Assembly (NCBI GenBank): GCA_016192525.1 | Contig: JACPTZ010000017.1 | Location: forward strand, 20,139 to 84,138 | DNA: 64,000 nucleotides | Direction of reading: 5' to 3' | Source: Planctomycetota bacterium | GTDB taxonomy: Bacteria; Planctomycetota; MHYJ01; JACPTZ01 | In this document: positions 17,438 through 26,766 of the stretch, piece after piece | How positions within the stretch are numbered: position 1 is the first letter of the stretch | Layout: every line of letters begins with the position of its first letter | The notes under the pieces: model-generated | Database searches by the model: none | The model's input: the letters and a program-made list of their open reading frames with translations, nothing else | What the model was told of the DNA's origin: nothing | Made by a program: the position numbers and the translations under genes

Positions 17438-19198
17438 TCATGGCGCGGGAGCCGCTGAGAAGATTATCGGTCCCCGGGCCGCCGTCTGCACCGCCTCCAC
17501 CACCTTCGAGACCGGGTCCACCGGCACTGTCGTGAAGCCCTCCTTCTTTCGGCTCTTCACCTCCACATTTCCCTGCTCCACCGCCTTCCCGACGGTCACG
17601 CGCAGGGGAATGCCGATCAGATCCGCGTCCTTGAACTTCACCCCGGCCTGCGAGTCGCGGTCGTCCCACAGGACCTCGAACGCCTCGCCGGTCTCCGGAT
17701 CCCGGGCCGCCGAAAGCGCCTCGTAGATCCTCTGCGAGGCCTCCGCCACCTTCGGCTTCTTGAGATCGACCGACGTAACGAGCACGTGATACGGGGCGAT
17801 CGCCCAGGGCCATTGGATGCCGCGGTCGTCGCTCGCGTTTTCCAGGCAGGCGGCCACGATGCGGTTCACGCCGATTCCGTAGCAGCCCATCACGGCCGGG
17901 ATCCCCTTTCCCGCCTCCGTCAGGATGTGAGCCTTGAGGGCGTCCGAGTACTTTGTCCCGAGTTTGAAGACGTGCCCCACCTCGATTCCGTGCGTCACGG
18001 CCGTCCGGCGCCCGCACTTCGGGCAGGGATCGCCGTCGACGGCCATCCGCAGGTCCCACACCTCGGCCGCCTTGTAGTCGCGGTTCCATACGGCGTGACG
18101 GAGGTGCGTATCAGCCCGGTTCCCGCCGACGATCGCCTCGGACATCGCCGCCACGGCGCGGTCGGCGTAGATCGGGATCGTCAGCCCCACCGGCCCGGAG
18201 AAGCCCAGCGGGCCGCCCGTGACACGCTGGATCGTGGCTGCGTCCGCGAGCGCCACGTCCGCCGACTTGAGGGAACGGATCAGTTTCGGGATCGAAAGTT
18301 CGTGATCGCCGCGGACGAGCGCCGCGAAGGGCTTCCCGCCGCTCGTGCAGATGAGCGTCTTCACGAGATCGGCCGGCCGTCCGTCCATCGCCCGGCAGAC
18401 CTGCTCGACGGTGTGCGATCCGGGGGTGCTCACCGGCTCCGGCGGGGGGATCGATCCGACGCGTGAGTCCGCGACGCCGGCGACCGGCCCCTCCGCGATT
18501 TCGATGTTCGCCCCGTAGCCGCACTCGCAGGAGACGATCAGGTCCTCCCCCGCCGGACTCGGGACCATGAACTCGCAGGAGGCGCTCCCGCCCATGAGGC
18601 CGCTGTCGGCCTGCACCACGCGGAAGACCAGCCCGCAGCGGGTGAAGATCCGTCCGTACGCCTCGTACATCTTCTCGTACGACTTGTCCATCCCGGCGGT
18701 GTCGACGTCGAAGGAGTAGGCGTCCTTCATGATGAACTCGCGGCTGCGGAGGACGCCGAAGCGGGGGCGGATCTCGTCCCGGAACTTCACCTGGATCTGG
18801 TAGAGCGTGATGGGGAGCTGGCGGTAGGAGTTGATCTCGTTCCGGACGATGTCGGTCACCACCTCCTCGTGCGTCGGTCCGAGGACGTTCATGCGGCCGG
18901 TCCGGTCCTGGAACTGGCACATGATCGGCCCGAAGGCCTCGTAGCGCCCGGTCTCCTTCCAGAGTTCCACCGGCTGGAGGGCGGGCATGAGGATCTCGTT
19001 CGCCCCGGCCCGGTCCATCTCGTCGCGGACGATGTGGACCACCTTGTTGAGGGCGCGGAAACCGAGCGGGAGATAGTTGTACGTCCCCGAAGCGAGCTTC
19101 CGGATCAGACCGGCCCGGAGCATCAGCTTGTGGCTGACGACCTCGGCGTCCGCCGGGGTCTCCTTGAGCGTCGGGATCAGCGTCTGCGTCCAGCGCAT
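17438..19198 (-). CDS. proS: Prolyl-tRNA synthetase, bacterial type with editing insertion
   Basis: A 586-residue class II synthetase that charges tRNA-Pro. Motif 1 region (KVVHIVRDEMDRAGANEILM), motif 2 (VKFRDEIRPRFGVLRSREFI) and the motif-3 region (YGIGVNRIVAACLE) are all present. The segment between motifs 2 and 3 carries the YbaK-like Ala-tRNA-Pro editing domain typical of the long bacterial form. A CECGYGAN and CPKCGRR pair is visible. The ATG at 19198 (MRWTQTLIPTLKE) matches the usual N-terminus. The frame stays open for 75 more codons through a (CTGTTG)n-like tract, which encodes only Leu/Phe/Trp runs and is rejected. Confidence 0.96.
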   Translation of the reverse strand: MRWTQTLIPTLKETPADAEVVSHKLMLRAGLIRKLASGTYNYLPLGFRALNKVVHIVRDEMDRAGANEILMPALQPVELWKETGRYEAFGPIMCQFQDRTGRMNVLGPTHEEVVTDIVRNEINSYRQLPITLYQIQVKFRDEIRPRFGVLRSREFIMKDAYSFDVDTAGMDKSYEKMYEAYGRIFTRCGLVFRVVQADSGLMGGSASCEFMVPSPAGEDLIVSCECGYGANIEIAEGPVAGVADSRVGSIPPPEPVSTPGSHTVEQVCRAMDGRPADLVKTLICTSGGKPFAALVRGDHELSIPKLIRSLKSADVALADAATIQRVTGGPLGFSGPVGLTIPIYADRAVAAMSEAIVGGNRADTHLRHAVWNRDYKAAEVWDLRMAVDGDPCPKCGRRTAVTHGIEVGHVFKLGTKYSDALKAHILTEAGKGIPAVMGCYGIGVNRIVAACLENASDDRGIQWPWAIAPYHVLVTSVDLKKPKVAEASQRIYEALSAARDPETGEAFEVLWDDRDSQAGVKFKDADLIGIPLRVTVGKAVEQGNVEVKSRKKEGFTTVPVDPVSKVVEAVQTAARGPIIFSAAPAP

Positions 19199-19772
19199 GG
19201 GTGGCACCGCGAAAACAACAACGGACGGGGGAAACCGCGAATTACGCGAATGGCGCGAATTCAACAACAGCAACAGAAAGAACAGCAACAGCAACAGCAA
19301 CAGCAACAGCCACAGCCACAGCCACAGCCACAGCCACAGCCACAGCCACAGAAACAACAGCATCAGAAACAACAGCAACAGAAACAACAGCAACAGAAAC
19401 AACAGCAACAGAAACAACAGCAACAGAATCGTATCCGTTCTCGTTTTTCTTCACTCACCGCCGTCGTTTGGAACCGTAACGAAATGACCGAAGCGATTCC
19501 CCCCCCGTAGGGGCGACCCTTGCCTGCCCTGAGCCCCGCCGAAGGGCGGTCGCCCCCCTGTGGGAGACGCCTCGGTGCCCCTGCTCCGGGCCGCTTGAAG
19601 CGCCACTCGACAGGGAGGGCGGGGGCGAGCCCCGCCCCTGCGCTACCCGTACAAGTTGCGCCGTTCCCTTGTTGCGGTTCCTTTCTTCCTCTGCTTCCGT
19701 TGTCGTTTCTTCTGTCGTTTCGGCTGTCTCTTCTTCTGTTTGAATTCGCGTAATTCGCGCAATTCGCGGTCT
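19199..19772. repeat. Repeat block between proS and the kinase gene
   Basis: From left to right: an AATTCGCG-type motif (19234-19262), a hexamer tract (19262-19432) with CAACAG units passing into CCACAG units and then AAACAACAGCAACAG units, REP-like inverted repeats at about 19508-19640 (GGGCGACC / GGTCGCCC and GGGCGGGG / CCCCGCCC), a pyrimidine-rich degenerate tract (19674-19741), and a second AATTCGCG block (19742-19770) ending 2 nt from the kinase stop. All frames are open across the hexamer tract, so its ORFs are not genes. Confidence 0.8.
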
Positions 19773-22700
19773 TCACCGGCGTCGTTCGGTGGCTTCGCGG
19801 ACCCACTCGGAGTCGAGCGTCCCGACGATCCGGATCTCATCGACGAGCGCGCGGGAATTGACGAGCCAGATGGAGAGCCCGCCGCGGGTGAGTTCGGAGT
19901 TCTCCGCCTCGGCCACCTTCACCTCGCCGGCGATGAAGCGCACCACCGGGCCCTGCCGCTCGAGGCGGAGGGGACCGTAGGTCTGGCCGCTCACGAGCCG
20001 CGGCTCCGACTTGGAACCGAGGACCCGCAGGGACTCCGGGCCCTTCCCCTGGGTGGTGTCGATCCGGAGGAGGGCGTTCGGGGCGGCGACGATTCGGGTC
20101 AGGGCCCGGTTGTCTCCGCCGATCCCCAGGACGCCGAGGTACATCCGACCGTCGCCCTCGCCGCAGAAGGTCATCCCGAGGTTCTTGTCGTCCTTCGCCA
20201 CCGCGCGCATCTCGAAGAGGCAGTCTCCCGCCAGTTTCCCCTTCCAGACGAATCGCGCCGTCCCGCCGATATCCAGCATTCCCTTCCCGTCGCAATTCTT
20301 CTGGGCGTCCATTCCACGGTCGGCCAGGAACTTCAGGTTGATCGGCTGGCTCTCCCAGTCCTGCTGCTGGTCCGCCGAGGTGAAGTCGTACGTGATCGAG
20401 ACCCGGTTCCCCTCTCGCCGGACCTTGCCGCGGAAGAGTTCTTCAATCGTCCCGGGGGTTCCCGGACCGGGCCCGGGACCCGGCCCGGCGCTGAGCCGGG
20501 CGCGACACTTGCCGATCATCTCCTCGATCTTTCCCCGGTTGGCCTTCACCACGGCGGCGTCGGGGAAGTCCTTCAGCAGCCGCTCGTAGGCGTCCCGGGC
20601 CGCCGCGAAGTCAGCCCGGAGGTAGGCCGCCTCCGCCTCCTCGAAGATCCCCTGCGGATCATGGGCGCCCGGCGAAACCGCGCTTCCCCCCCCGAGCAGA
20701 TCCAGATAGTACGTGGCCCGCGCGATCCCCCCGTCGCGCGCCGCCTCCAGTTCCGGCACCGCCTCCTTCTCGAGACCGGCGAAGTAGGCGTACACCCCCA
20801 GGTTCATTCGCGCCTCGACCGACTTCAGGTCTTCCACCTTGCCGATGAAGAACCGGACGTCCGACCAGCCCAGCCCCTTCCGGTCGAAGCCCACGCGCGC
20901 GTTGTTCATCTGCGGTAATTCCACGACCACTCTTCCGCCTTCCTTCACGAGTCGCACCTGCTGGCCCTTCTGCTTCGAGAGCTCGATCACTTCGCCGAGG
21001 CAGCCCTCGATCCCTCTCGTGAGATCGTTGTCCGCGGTGAGCAGCCGGCCGACATCCTCCCGATCCAGTGCCAGCCGGTCGCGCACGCTCTCCATGGCGG
21101 GATCGGAGATCGCCCGGTCCACCGCCTCTTGCATCCCGGTCCAGTCCCGCGCGGATCCGAGGGATTTCAGCGACTCGCCGAGCTTCGCGTACGCTTCCGA
21201 AGCCGCCTTCCGGCGGGTCGCCATCTCCTCCTCGCGGGCCTGCTCCACCTGCCGTCTCCGTTCCGCGTACCCCTTCTGCATCGACGGGGGGGCCGTCTTC
21301 AGGAGGCCGTCGAGGATGCGGAGCGCGAGGTCGAAGTCCTTCTGGCCGACCGCCTTCTCGATGCGCCCCTCGTCGTCTTTCAGCCGGGCGGAGAGCCGGC
21401 CCTTCAGGGCGTCGGCGGTCTGCCGGGCCGTCGCGGCGGCCTTCGTCTTCTGGAGCGCCGGCGGAAAGGCCTCGTACACCTCGATGGCCTTCACGAGGTC
21501 CCCCTGCTTTTCGAACGGATCCGCCAGCCCCCGGGTCCGGTGGAGCGCCTCGTCTCCCGACTCCTCCACGTGGCGCTGGAACTTCTCCTGCGAGTCGAGG
21601 ATGTCCTTTCCGGCGGGTGTGTCGCCGTACTTCGAGACGAGCCCGTCGTACTTCTGCAGGATCTCCTCGAAGCGGTTGATGTTCTCCCAGTTCTTCTGCG
21701 CGACGGCGTCGAGGCTGGCGAGCGAGTCGCGCCCGACGTCGCCGGTCTTCGGATCGAGGATCGGCGTCGGAGGCGGGGGCGGAGGCTCCGGCGAAGAGGT
21801 CGTCGAGGTCGTGCTCGTCGTCGGTCCGACGATTCCGCCGCCGTTCCCGCCGCCGTTCCCGTTCCCGGCCGGCTTCCCGCTCCGGGAGAGCGCCATCCCC
21901 ACGAGGGCGAGGAGGAGCACGGCGCCGACCACCCCCGCCATCATCCCGATCGATCGGCGCGCCGGCGCGGCGGGCGCCGGGTGGGCGGCCACGGCAGTGA
22001 TGGCCGGCTCGCTCTCCACCGGTTCCGCGGCGAGGGCCAGATGCCTCGGTGGCTTTCCGGTCAGCATCAGGGTGAGATCGTCGATCACTTCGGCGGGGGT
22101 CTGGTACCGGCCCTCGCGACGCTTCGACATGAGCCGGCAGACGAAGGCGTCGGTCGTGGCGGTGATGTCCGGTCGCACCTTCCGCGGGGGGACCAGCGCC
22201 TCCGTGACGTGCTTCGTCATCACCACGGCCGCGGTCGAACCGTTGAAGGGAACGCCGCCGGTGAGGAGGTGATAGAGCGAGGCGCCGAGCGAGTAGAGGT
22301 CGCTCCGGATGTCGATGTTCGGCTCGCCCCGGGCCTGCTCCGGCGAGATGTAGAACGGGGTGCCGACCGAGGTGCCGGACTGGGTGAGCGAGGAGTCGCT
22401 CGTGGTCTCCTTGGCGAGTCCGAGGTCGCAGAGCTTGGCGACCCCGTCCTTCGTGACCATCATGTTCTCGGGCTTCACGTCGCGGTGAACGAGGGAGTGC
22501 GTGTGGGCGTGGTCGAGGGCGCGGGCGATCTGGAGGATGATGCCAAGGGCGCGTTTCTCGTCGAGGCGTTTCTCGCGCTTCAGCGCCTGGGCGACCGTCT
22601 CGCCGTCCACGTACTCCATGACGAAGTAGTGGAGACCCGACGCCTCCCCGACGTCGATCCCGACGATGATGTTCTCGTGATTGAGTTTCGCGACGGCGCG

Positions 22701-23105
22701 GGCCTCGCGCACGAAGCGGGTGACGAAGGTCCGGTCGCGCCCGAGCCGGGGCGGCAGGAGTTTGACGGCGACGACGCGGTCCATCGAGAGCTGCTTCGCC
22801 TTGTAGACGGCCCCCATGGCCCCCTGGCCCAGCTTCGAGAGCAGCTGATATCCGGGAATCTGGGTGGCGCCGCTCCCGGCCTCGGGCGCGATCGAGCGCT
22901 GGATCGACCCGGCCTGCTCTTTCGTGAGGTGCCCCTTCTCGACGAGGATCTCGCTCAGGCGTTTTGAAACGCCGAGTTCCTGGACCTTCGACTGGATTTC
23001 GAGACACTCGTTGATCTGCTCCGTCGTGACGAGCCGCTGCTTCATCGCGGCCTGGCCGAACGCGAGGTCTTCTTTGGAGCAGGGCGAGGTCGACGGATCG
23101 GCCAT
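19773..23105 (-). CDS. Membrane-anchored Ser/Thr protein kinase with C-terminal sensor region
   Basis: An 1110-residue Hanks-type kinase. Residues about 14-70 resemble the small helical domain found before planctomycete kinases (TTEQINECLEIQSKVQELG). The kinase domain spans about 85-350: Gly loop LGQGAMGAVYKA, Lys 115 in VAVK, catalytic HRDVKPEN with Asp 209, DLG at 227 and activation loop GTPFYISPEQARG. One membrane helix near 395-415 (MAGVVGAVLLLALVGMAL) is followed by a long charged helical region and a C-terminal beta-rich, lectin-like domain (about 930-1110) that could sense ligands outside the cell. The ATG at 23105 is chosen by domain fit. Confidence 0.92.
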   Translation of the reverse strand: MADPSTSPCSKEDLAFGQAAMKQRLVTTEQINECLEIQSKVQELGVSKRLSEILVEKGHLTKEQAGSIQRSIAPEAGSGATQIPGYQLLSKLGQGAMGAVYKAKQLSMDRVVAVKLLPPRLGRDRTFVTRFVREARAVAKLNHENIIVGIDVGEASGLHYFVMEYVDGETVAQALKREKRLDEKRALGIILQIARALDHAHTHSLVHRDVKPENMMVTKDGVAKLCDLGLAKETTSDSSLTQSGTSVGTPFYISPEQARGEPNIDIRSDLYSLGASLYHLLTGGVPFNGSTAAVVMTKHVTEALVPPRKVRPDITATTDAFVCRLMSKRREGRYQTPAEVIDDLTLMLTGKPPRHLALAAEPVESEPAITAVAAHPAPAAPARRSIGMMAGVVGAVLLLALVGMALSRSGKPAGNGNGGGNGGGIVGPTTSTTSTTSSPEPPPPPPTPILDPKTGDVGRDSLASLDAVAQKNWENINRFEEILQKYDGLVSKYGDTPAGKDILDSQEKFQRHVEESGDEALHRTRGLADPFEKQGDLVKAIEVYEAFPPALQKTKAAATARQTADALKGRLSARLKDDEGRIEKAVGQKDFDLALRILDGLLKTAPPSMQKGYAERRRQVEQAREEEMATRRKAASEAYAKLGESLKSLGSARDWTGMQEAVDRAISDPAMESVRDRLALDREDVGRLLTADNDLTRGIEGCLGEVIELSKQKGQQVRLVKEGGRVVVELPQMNNARVGFDRKGLGWSDVRFFIGKVEDLKSVEARMNLGVYAYFAGLEKEAVPELEAARDGGIARATYYLDLLGGGSAVSPGAHDPQGIFEEAEAAYLRADFAAARDAYERLLKDFPDAAVVKANRGKIEEMIGKCRARLSAGPGPGPGPGTPGTIEELFRGKVRREGNRVSITYDFTSADQQQDWESQPINLKFLADRGMDAQKNCDGKGMLDIGGTARFVWKGKLAGDCLFEMRAVAKDDKNLGMTFCGEGDGRMYLGVLGIGGDNRALTRIVAAPNALLRIDTTQGKGPESLRVLGSKSEPRLVSGQTYGPLRLERQGPVVRFIAGEVKVAEAENSELTRGGLSIWLVNSRALVDEIRIVGTLDSEWVREATERRR

Positions 23106-23275
23106 GGCGGGGAAGAACCCTGAAGGCGAAGTCCCGGTCCTAACGAACGAAGAAGACGTGAATTGTGGACGAAGTCGGGCGCGCCGGCGCTTGAGGGCCC
23201 GAGCGTGGCCGGCAGGCAACCCCGCAGTATAGCGGTCGGGAGGGGGGGGCGCCAGCGAAAGTGGCCCGCTGCAAC

Positions 23276-24676
23276 TCACACCGGCATTGGGGCGACCACG
23301 GCAGGGACGGGCGCCGGGGCCGCCATCCAGGCCCAGACGAGCCGCTCCGCGGCGTCCTGATGCGTGATGCCCGCAACGACGGCCCGCGCCGCCGTCGAGA
23401 AGAAGATGCGGGAGGAGGTCAGGGTGGAATCGACGATCCGGATGGCCTCGGCCACATCCTGCGGCTCGACGGCCGCCGACTTCCGGCCATAGGCGGAGGC
23501 ACGGGCGTACCAGCCGATGGCGGCGCAAGAGGCCCCGAGAACGGCGATCCCGGTCAGATAGGGCTGTCCGCCAGCGTTCGGACCGTACGTGAGTTGTCCG
23601 AAGATCTTCGACGAGCAGAACCGCTCGAACATGGCCTCGATCTCGGGATGCGCGGGCGGGGGGGGCATCGCGTCGATCGTAGGGAGCGGGAGCGCCCCGC
23701 CCAGGTCGCGCATCACGATCTCCCCGCGGCCGAGGGCGAAGCGAAGCCCGTTCGTGAAGAACCGGATCTGAAGTTTCATCCTCGCGAAGAACGAAGCGCC
23801 CGCGAAGTCGACGAACTCTCTCAGGGTGAACATCCGGAGGAACTGCCGGAACTGGATCCGGGTCCCGGTCTTCGGCAGTCCCGGAGGGATCATCTGTCCG
23901 GCGGAGGCCTGGGCGGCGAAGTCCTTCCCCATGATGCGGCAGAACTCGATCGCCTGTCCCCCCTCGAGGGCGGAGAGCCGCGCCTCGGAGAGGAGCCGGG
24001 CCAGTCGAAGGACGGAGACGAGTCGGGGAAAGAACGGAATCCCGCGCTGTCGGAACAGTCCGTCGAACACCTCCTGCACCCCGATGAGATCGGTCCAGGG
24101 GAGCCGGAGTTTCCGGGTGAACCGCACCGTGCCGGAGATCGGAGTCGGGAGAATGTCCCGGGCCGCGGCGGACGCGAGGGCTGCGACCTCCTCCCGCTGC
24201 TCCTCCATCGGTCGACCCTTCCCGGCGATGGCGGAGGGGCAGGACATCTTCACGCTGACGAAGATCCCGCTTGGGGTGTGGGTGAACGTGTAGGGATAGA
24301 TGCGGCAGACGAGCGGCTTCGCGGCGGACCCCAGTTGTTCGTGAATGCGGCAGCGGTTGTTCCCGTCGAGGAAGATGCAGGTGCCGTCCGCCTTGTGTGA
24401 GAGGCGGTACATCCGGCCTTCGGGCATCTGCACGGGGGGCTCGAAGACGGGAACGCCCTTCAGGTCGGGAAAGAGTTCACCCCAGTCGCGCGAGAGGGTC
24501 CGCTGTGCCTCGGCCTCGGAGCACAGGATCATCCAGTCGCGACAGCAGCGTCCGCAGGCGTGACAGTCGTAGCGGAGGTCGGCCGGCATGAAGACGCGGG
24601 CGGCGGTCGTCATGCGGTTCACGATACCATTCCCCCGGGCCGGGCGCGACAGGATTTGCGCCGGGGCGGCGGGCAT
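23276..24676 (-). CDS. YkgJ-family cysteine-cluster protein
   Basis: A 466-residue protein with the CxxCxxCC signature (CHACGRCC, about residues 38-45) and a later C..C arrangement (GTCIFLDGNNRCRIHEQLG, then KPLVCRIYPY) that together form the putative metal- or Fe-S-binding site of the YkgJ/FliB-like family. Members have unclear roles; the flagellin lysine methylase FliB is one relative. The protein is longer than the minimal family, and its C-terminal 300 residues are unassigned. GAGGAG five bases before the ATG at 24676 supports this start. A flagellin gene is 5 kb away, so a flagellin-modifying role is possible but unproven. Confidence 0.8.
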   Translation of the reverse strand: MPAAPAQILSRPARGNGIVNRMTTAARVFMPADLRYDCHACGRCCRDWMILCSEAEAQRTLSRDWGELFPDLKGVPVFEPPVQMPEGRMYRLSHKADGTCIFLDGNNRCRIHEQLGSAAKPLVCRIYPYTFTHTPSGIFVSVKMSCPSAIAGKGRPMEEQREEVAALASAAARDILPTPISGTVRFTRKLRLPWTDLIGVQEVFDGLFRQRGIPFFPRLVSVLRLARLLSEARLSALEGGQAIEFCRIMGKDFAAQASAGQMIPPGLPKTGTRIQFRQFLRMFTLREFVDFAGASFFARMKLQIRFFTNGLRFALGRGEIVMRDLGGALPLPTIDAMPPPPAHPEIEAMFERFCSSKIFGQLTYGPNAGGQPYLTGIAVLGASCAAIGWYARASAYGRKSAAVEPQDVAEAIRIVDSTLTSSRIFFSTAARAVVAGITHQDAAERLVWAWMAAPAPVPAVVAPMPV

Positions 24677-24791
24677 GGGCACTCCTCGGGAAGGGACCGC
24701 GAAGGGCGCGAAGGGGGAGAACCGCGAATTACGCTGATTACGCGAATTAGACGGATTTCAGAGGGGAAAGAAAAAAGAAACGGAGAGGCTT
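24677..24791. repeat. AATTCGCG-type motif and purine-rich tract
   Basis: The plus strand reads ACCGCGAATTACGCTGATTA then CGCGAATT at 24721-24748, followed by a purine-rich run to about 24790. It is the same composite seen at 19742, 19234 and 30012. It lies between the lipoprotein stop and the YkgJ start. Confidence 0.6.
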
Positions 24792-26231
24792 CTATCGATC
24801 AGGGGAGGGCAGGTCTGTGCGGAGAACTCTGCGCGGCTGGCCCGGCGTGAACTCCGCAGTTTCGGTCAGCTCGAAGATCGTTTCCTCTCGGGCGAACTCC
24901 CCGTTCAGCCGAAAAGCCGTGAGCGATTCGATTCGGGCCGTCTGCCCGGGCTCGAACCCGAATACCTCGGCAGAGATTTCCTCAATTCGAGTTCTCCCGG
25001 TGTGGAGGGGAAACTTGATGGCGGTTCGTCCCCAGCCGGATTGTTCGTAACGCAGGAGCGGCAGGCTGTGATCCGAATGGCTCCAGGCGCCGTCGGCGCC
25101 GACACCCGCGCGGACGCCGAAGGACCACCGTGCCGACGCCGGGGCATCCACCTCCGCTTCCATGTAGACATAGTCCCGGAGGCCGATCAGTTTGATGCTG
25201 CGTGGATCGAGAACGCCCTCGGGCCCGCATTTCCGTTCGGCGACCAGCTCCTCTTCGCACCGACGGACGATCCACGGACGTTCGTCCAGCAGCCGCTCGC
25301 GCGGCCCCGCTCCGTCCCACGGGACCGGCGCCAGTGCAAAGAAAAGCGGTTCTCGATCCTGACGCATCCATTCCTCCACCTCCCGGTCGGTGAGCGTGTT
25401 GAAGTCGTTGGCCACGCCCAGGACGGGGTGCGATCCGATTCTTCGGCCCGTGAAGGGCGCGGTCCGGTGCGGCCCCTGGTGGTACTCCTCCCGCACGATG
25501 TTCCCACCCTGGTCGACTTCCACCCGGTAGGTCCACTCGATGTCGACCATTCGCCCGTATCGGGCCATGAGCAGCGGGGGGAGCATGCCGGTTCCCCCGT
25601 CCTCATTGCTCCAGATCATGGAGTAGGTGTACTCCCTTCCCGTTTCCGTCGGTCTCTCCGTGTAGAACGCGAGGAGCGGCAGGTCCGAGTCCGTCAGGGG
25701 CCGGCACCGACGAACGTGACGGCCCGGTGGATTCCACTGCAACCGGCCGCGCAGAATCGGAGCCCATCGCAGGGCCTCCGGAGCCCGAGCGCACTTGAAC
25801 TCCGCACGGAGAATTCGGACCCGCGCCGCATCGGTGGGCGGAGGATCCGATTGAATGAGCTCGAGGCGCGTCGGTCCCGCCCGGAGCGGCCCGGAGAAGA
25901 GCCGGTACTCGGTCGCCGAACCGATGACGACGAGCGAAGATCGGGTTTCTCCACCCACGTCCAGCCTGACGACCACCGGAGAGTGTCGCGTCGGACGCTC
26001 CGCAGGTTCGATCACAAATTCGGCGAGAATCTCGTCGTCCGCGTGTTCAACGACCGTCTCGGCGTGCCAGAGGACCGGAGTGGGGGGGAGAGGCCTGCTC
26101 AGCAGGGGGCCTGAGGAGGAGGCCCGACACCCCGCGAACAACGCGACACCCGCCAGCATCAAGACCGACGGGAAGATCCGGGCGGGTGTGCGCGCCAAGA
26201 GGGCCCTATCCCCTGATGAACCGGATCGCAT
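24792..26231 (-). CDS. Large lipoprotein, function unknown
   Basis: A 479-residue protein with a lipoprotein signal (MLAGVALFAGC) after an Arg-rich n-region. The body is soluble and beta-rich with no recognised domain; features include a WSNEDGGTGMLPPLLMARYG segment and a hydrophilic C-terminus. The ATG at 26231 overlaps the VTT gene by 26 nt and supplies the positive n-region; an ATG at 26159 would leave only the hydrophobic core. It is the last gene of the run starting at 29668, so it may share its transcript with the thioredoxin-like proteins. Confidence 0.65.
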   Translation of the reverse strand: MRSGSSGDRALLARTPARIFPSVLMLAGVALFAGCRASSSGPLLSRPLPPTPVLWHAETVVEHADDEILAEFVIEPAERPTRHSPVVVRLDVGGETRSSLVVIGSATEYRLFSGPLRAGPTRLELIQSDPPPTDAARVRILRAEFKCARAPEALRWAPILRGRLQWNPPGRHVRRCRPLTDSDLPLLAFYTERPTETGREYTYSMIWSNEDGGTGMLPPLLMARYGRMVDIEWTYRVEVDQGGNIVREEYHQGPHRTAPFTGRRIGSHPVLGVANDFNTLTDREVEEWMRQDREPLFFALAPVPWDGAGPRERLLDERPWIVRRCEEELVAERKCGPEGVLDPRSIKLIGLRDYVYMEAEVDAPASARWSFGVRAGVGADGAWSHSDHSLPLLRYEQSGWGRTAIKFPLHTGRTRIEEISAEVFGFEPGQTARIESLTAFRLNGEFAREETIFELTETAEFTPGQPRRVLRTDLPSPDR

Positions 26232-26766
26232 AGAACCCGCCGATGATGCCCGCGGCGAGGAGGAGGGTGATCCACTCGAAGTACTTCTCGATGAGGGCCC
26301 TGACGCGCTCCCCGAAGAGGTAGAGCAGGGTCGCCACCAGGAAGAATCGACCCGCGCGGCCGATCGCCGAGGCGAGAACGAACGGCAGGAAGGCGATCTG
26401 ACAGACTCCCGCCGCGATGGTGAACACCTTGTAGGGGATGGGGGTGAAGGCGGCGATGAAGACGCACCAGAAGTCGTACTTCTGGTAGAGATTCTGGACG
26501 TTGTCGAACGTCTCCTGGCTGAAAATGTAGGGGATGAAGACTCCCTTCACCGCGAGCCAGAGCCCCCATCCGATTCCGTAGCCGAGGATGCCGCCGAGGA
26601 CGGAGCCTGCCGCGCTGATGAACGCGTGGCGGAAGGCCTTGGTCCGCTCCGCCAGGGTCATGGCGATCTGGAGCACGTCTGGCGGGATCGGGAAGAACGA
26701 GGATTCGATGAAGGCGATCCCGAACAGGGCGAACTCCGCTCTCGGATGCGCCGCGAGCGAGATCAC
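26206..26766 (-). CDS. YqaA/VTT-type membrane protein
   Basis: A 186-residue membrane protein with the family start (HPRAEFALFGIAFIESSFFP, then IPPDVLQIAM), glycine-rich helix GSVLGGILGYGIGWGLW and the re-entrant AAFTPIPYKVFTIAAG. VTT/DedA relatives are linked to lipid scrambling or transport and membrane homeostasis. The GTG at 26766 is chosen because it overlaps the stop of the upstream gene as GTGA, a classic coupled junction; upstream codons in this frame are an Ala/Pro-rich shadow. A C11 run just upstream could be an assembly trap. Confidence 0.85.
   Translation of the reverse strand: MISLAAHPRAEFALFGIAFIESSFFPIPPDVLQIAMTLAERTKAFRHAFISAAGSVLGGILGYGIGWGLWLAVKGVFIPYIFSQETFDNVQNLYQKYDFWCVFIAAFTPIPYKVFTIAAGVCQIAFLPFVLASAIGRAGRFFLVATLLYLFGERVRALIEKYFEWITLLLAAGIIGGFYAIRFIRG

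Noticed and set aside
19201..19510. Poly-Gln or Thr-Ala ORFs in the hexamer tract
   Set aside because: Every frame is open because the repeat lacks stops; no start signal or domain.
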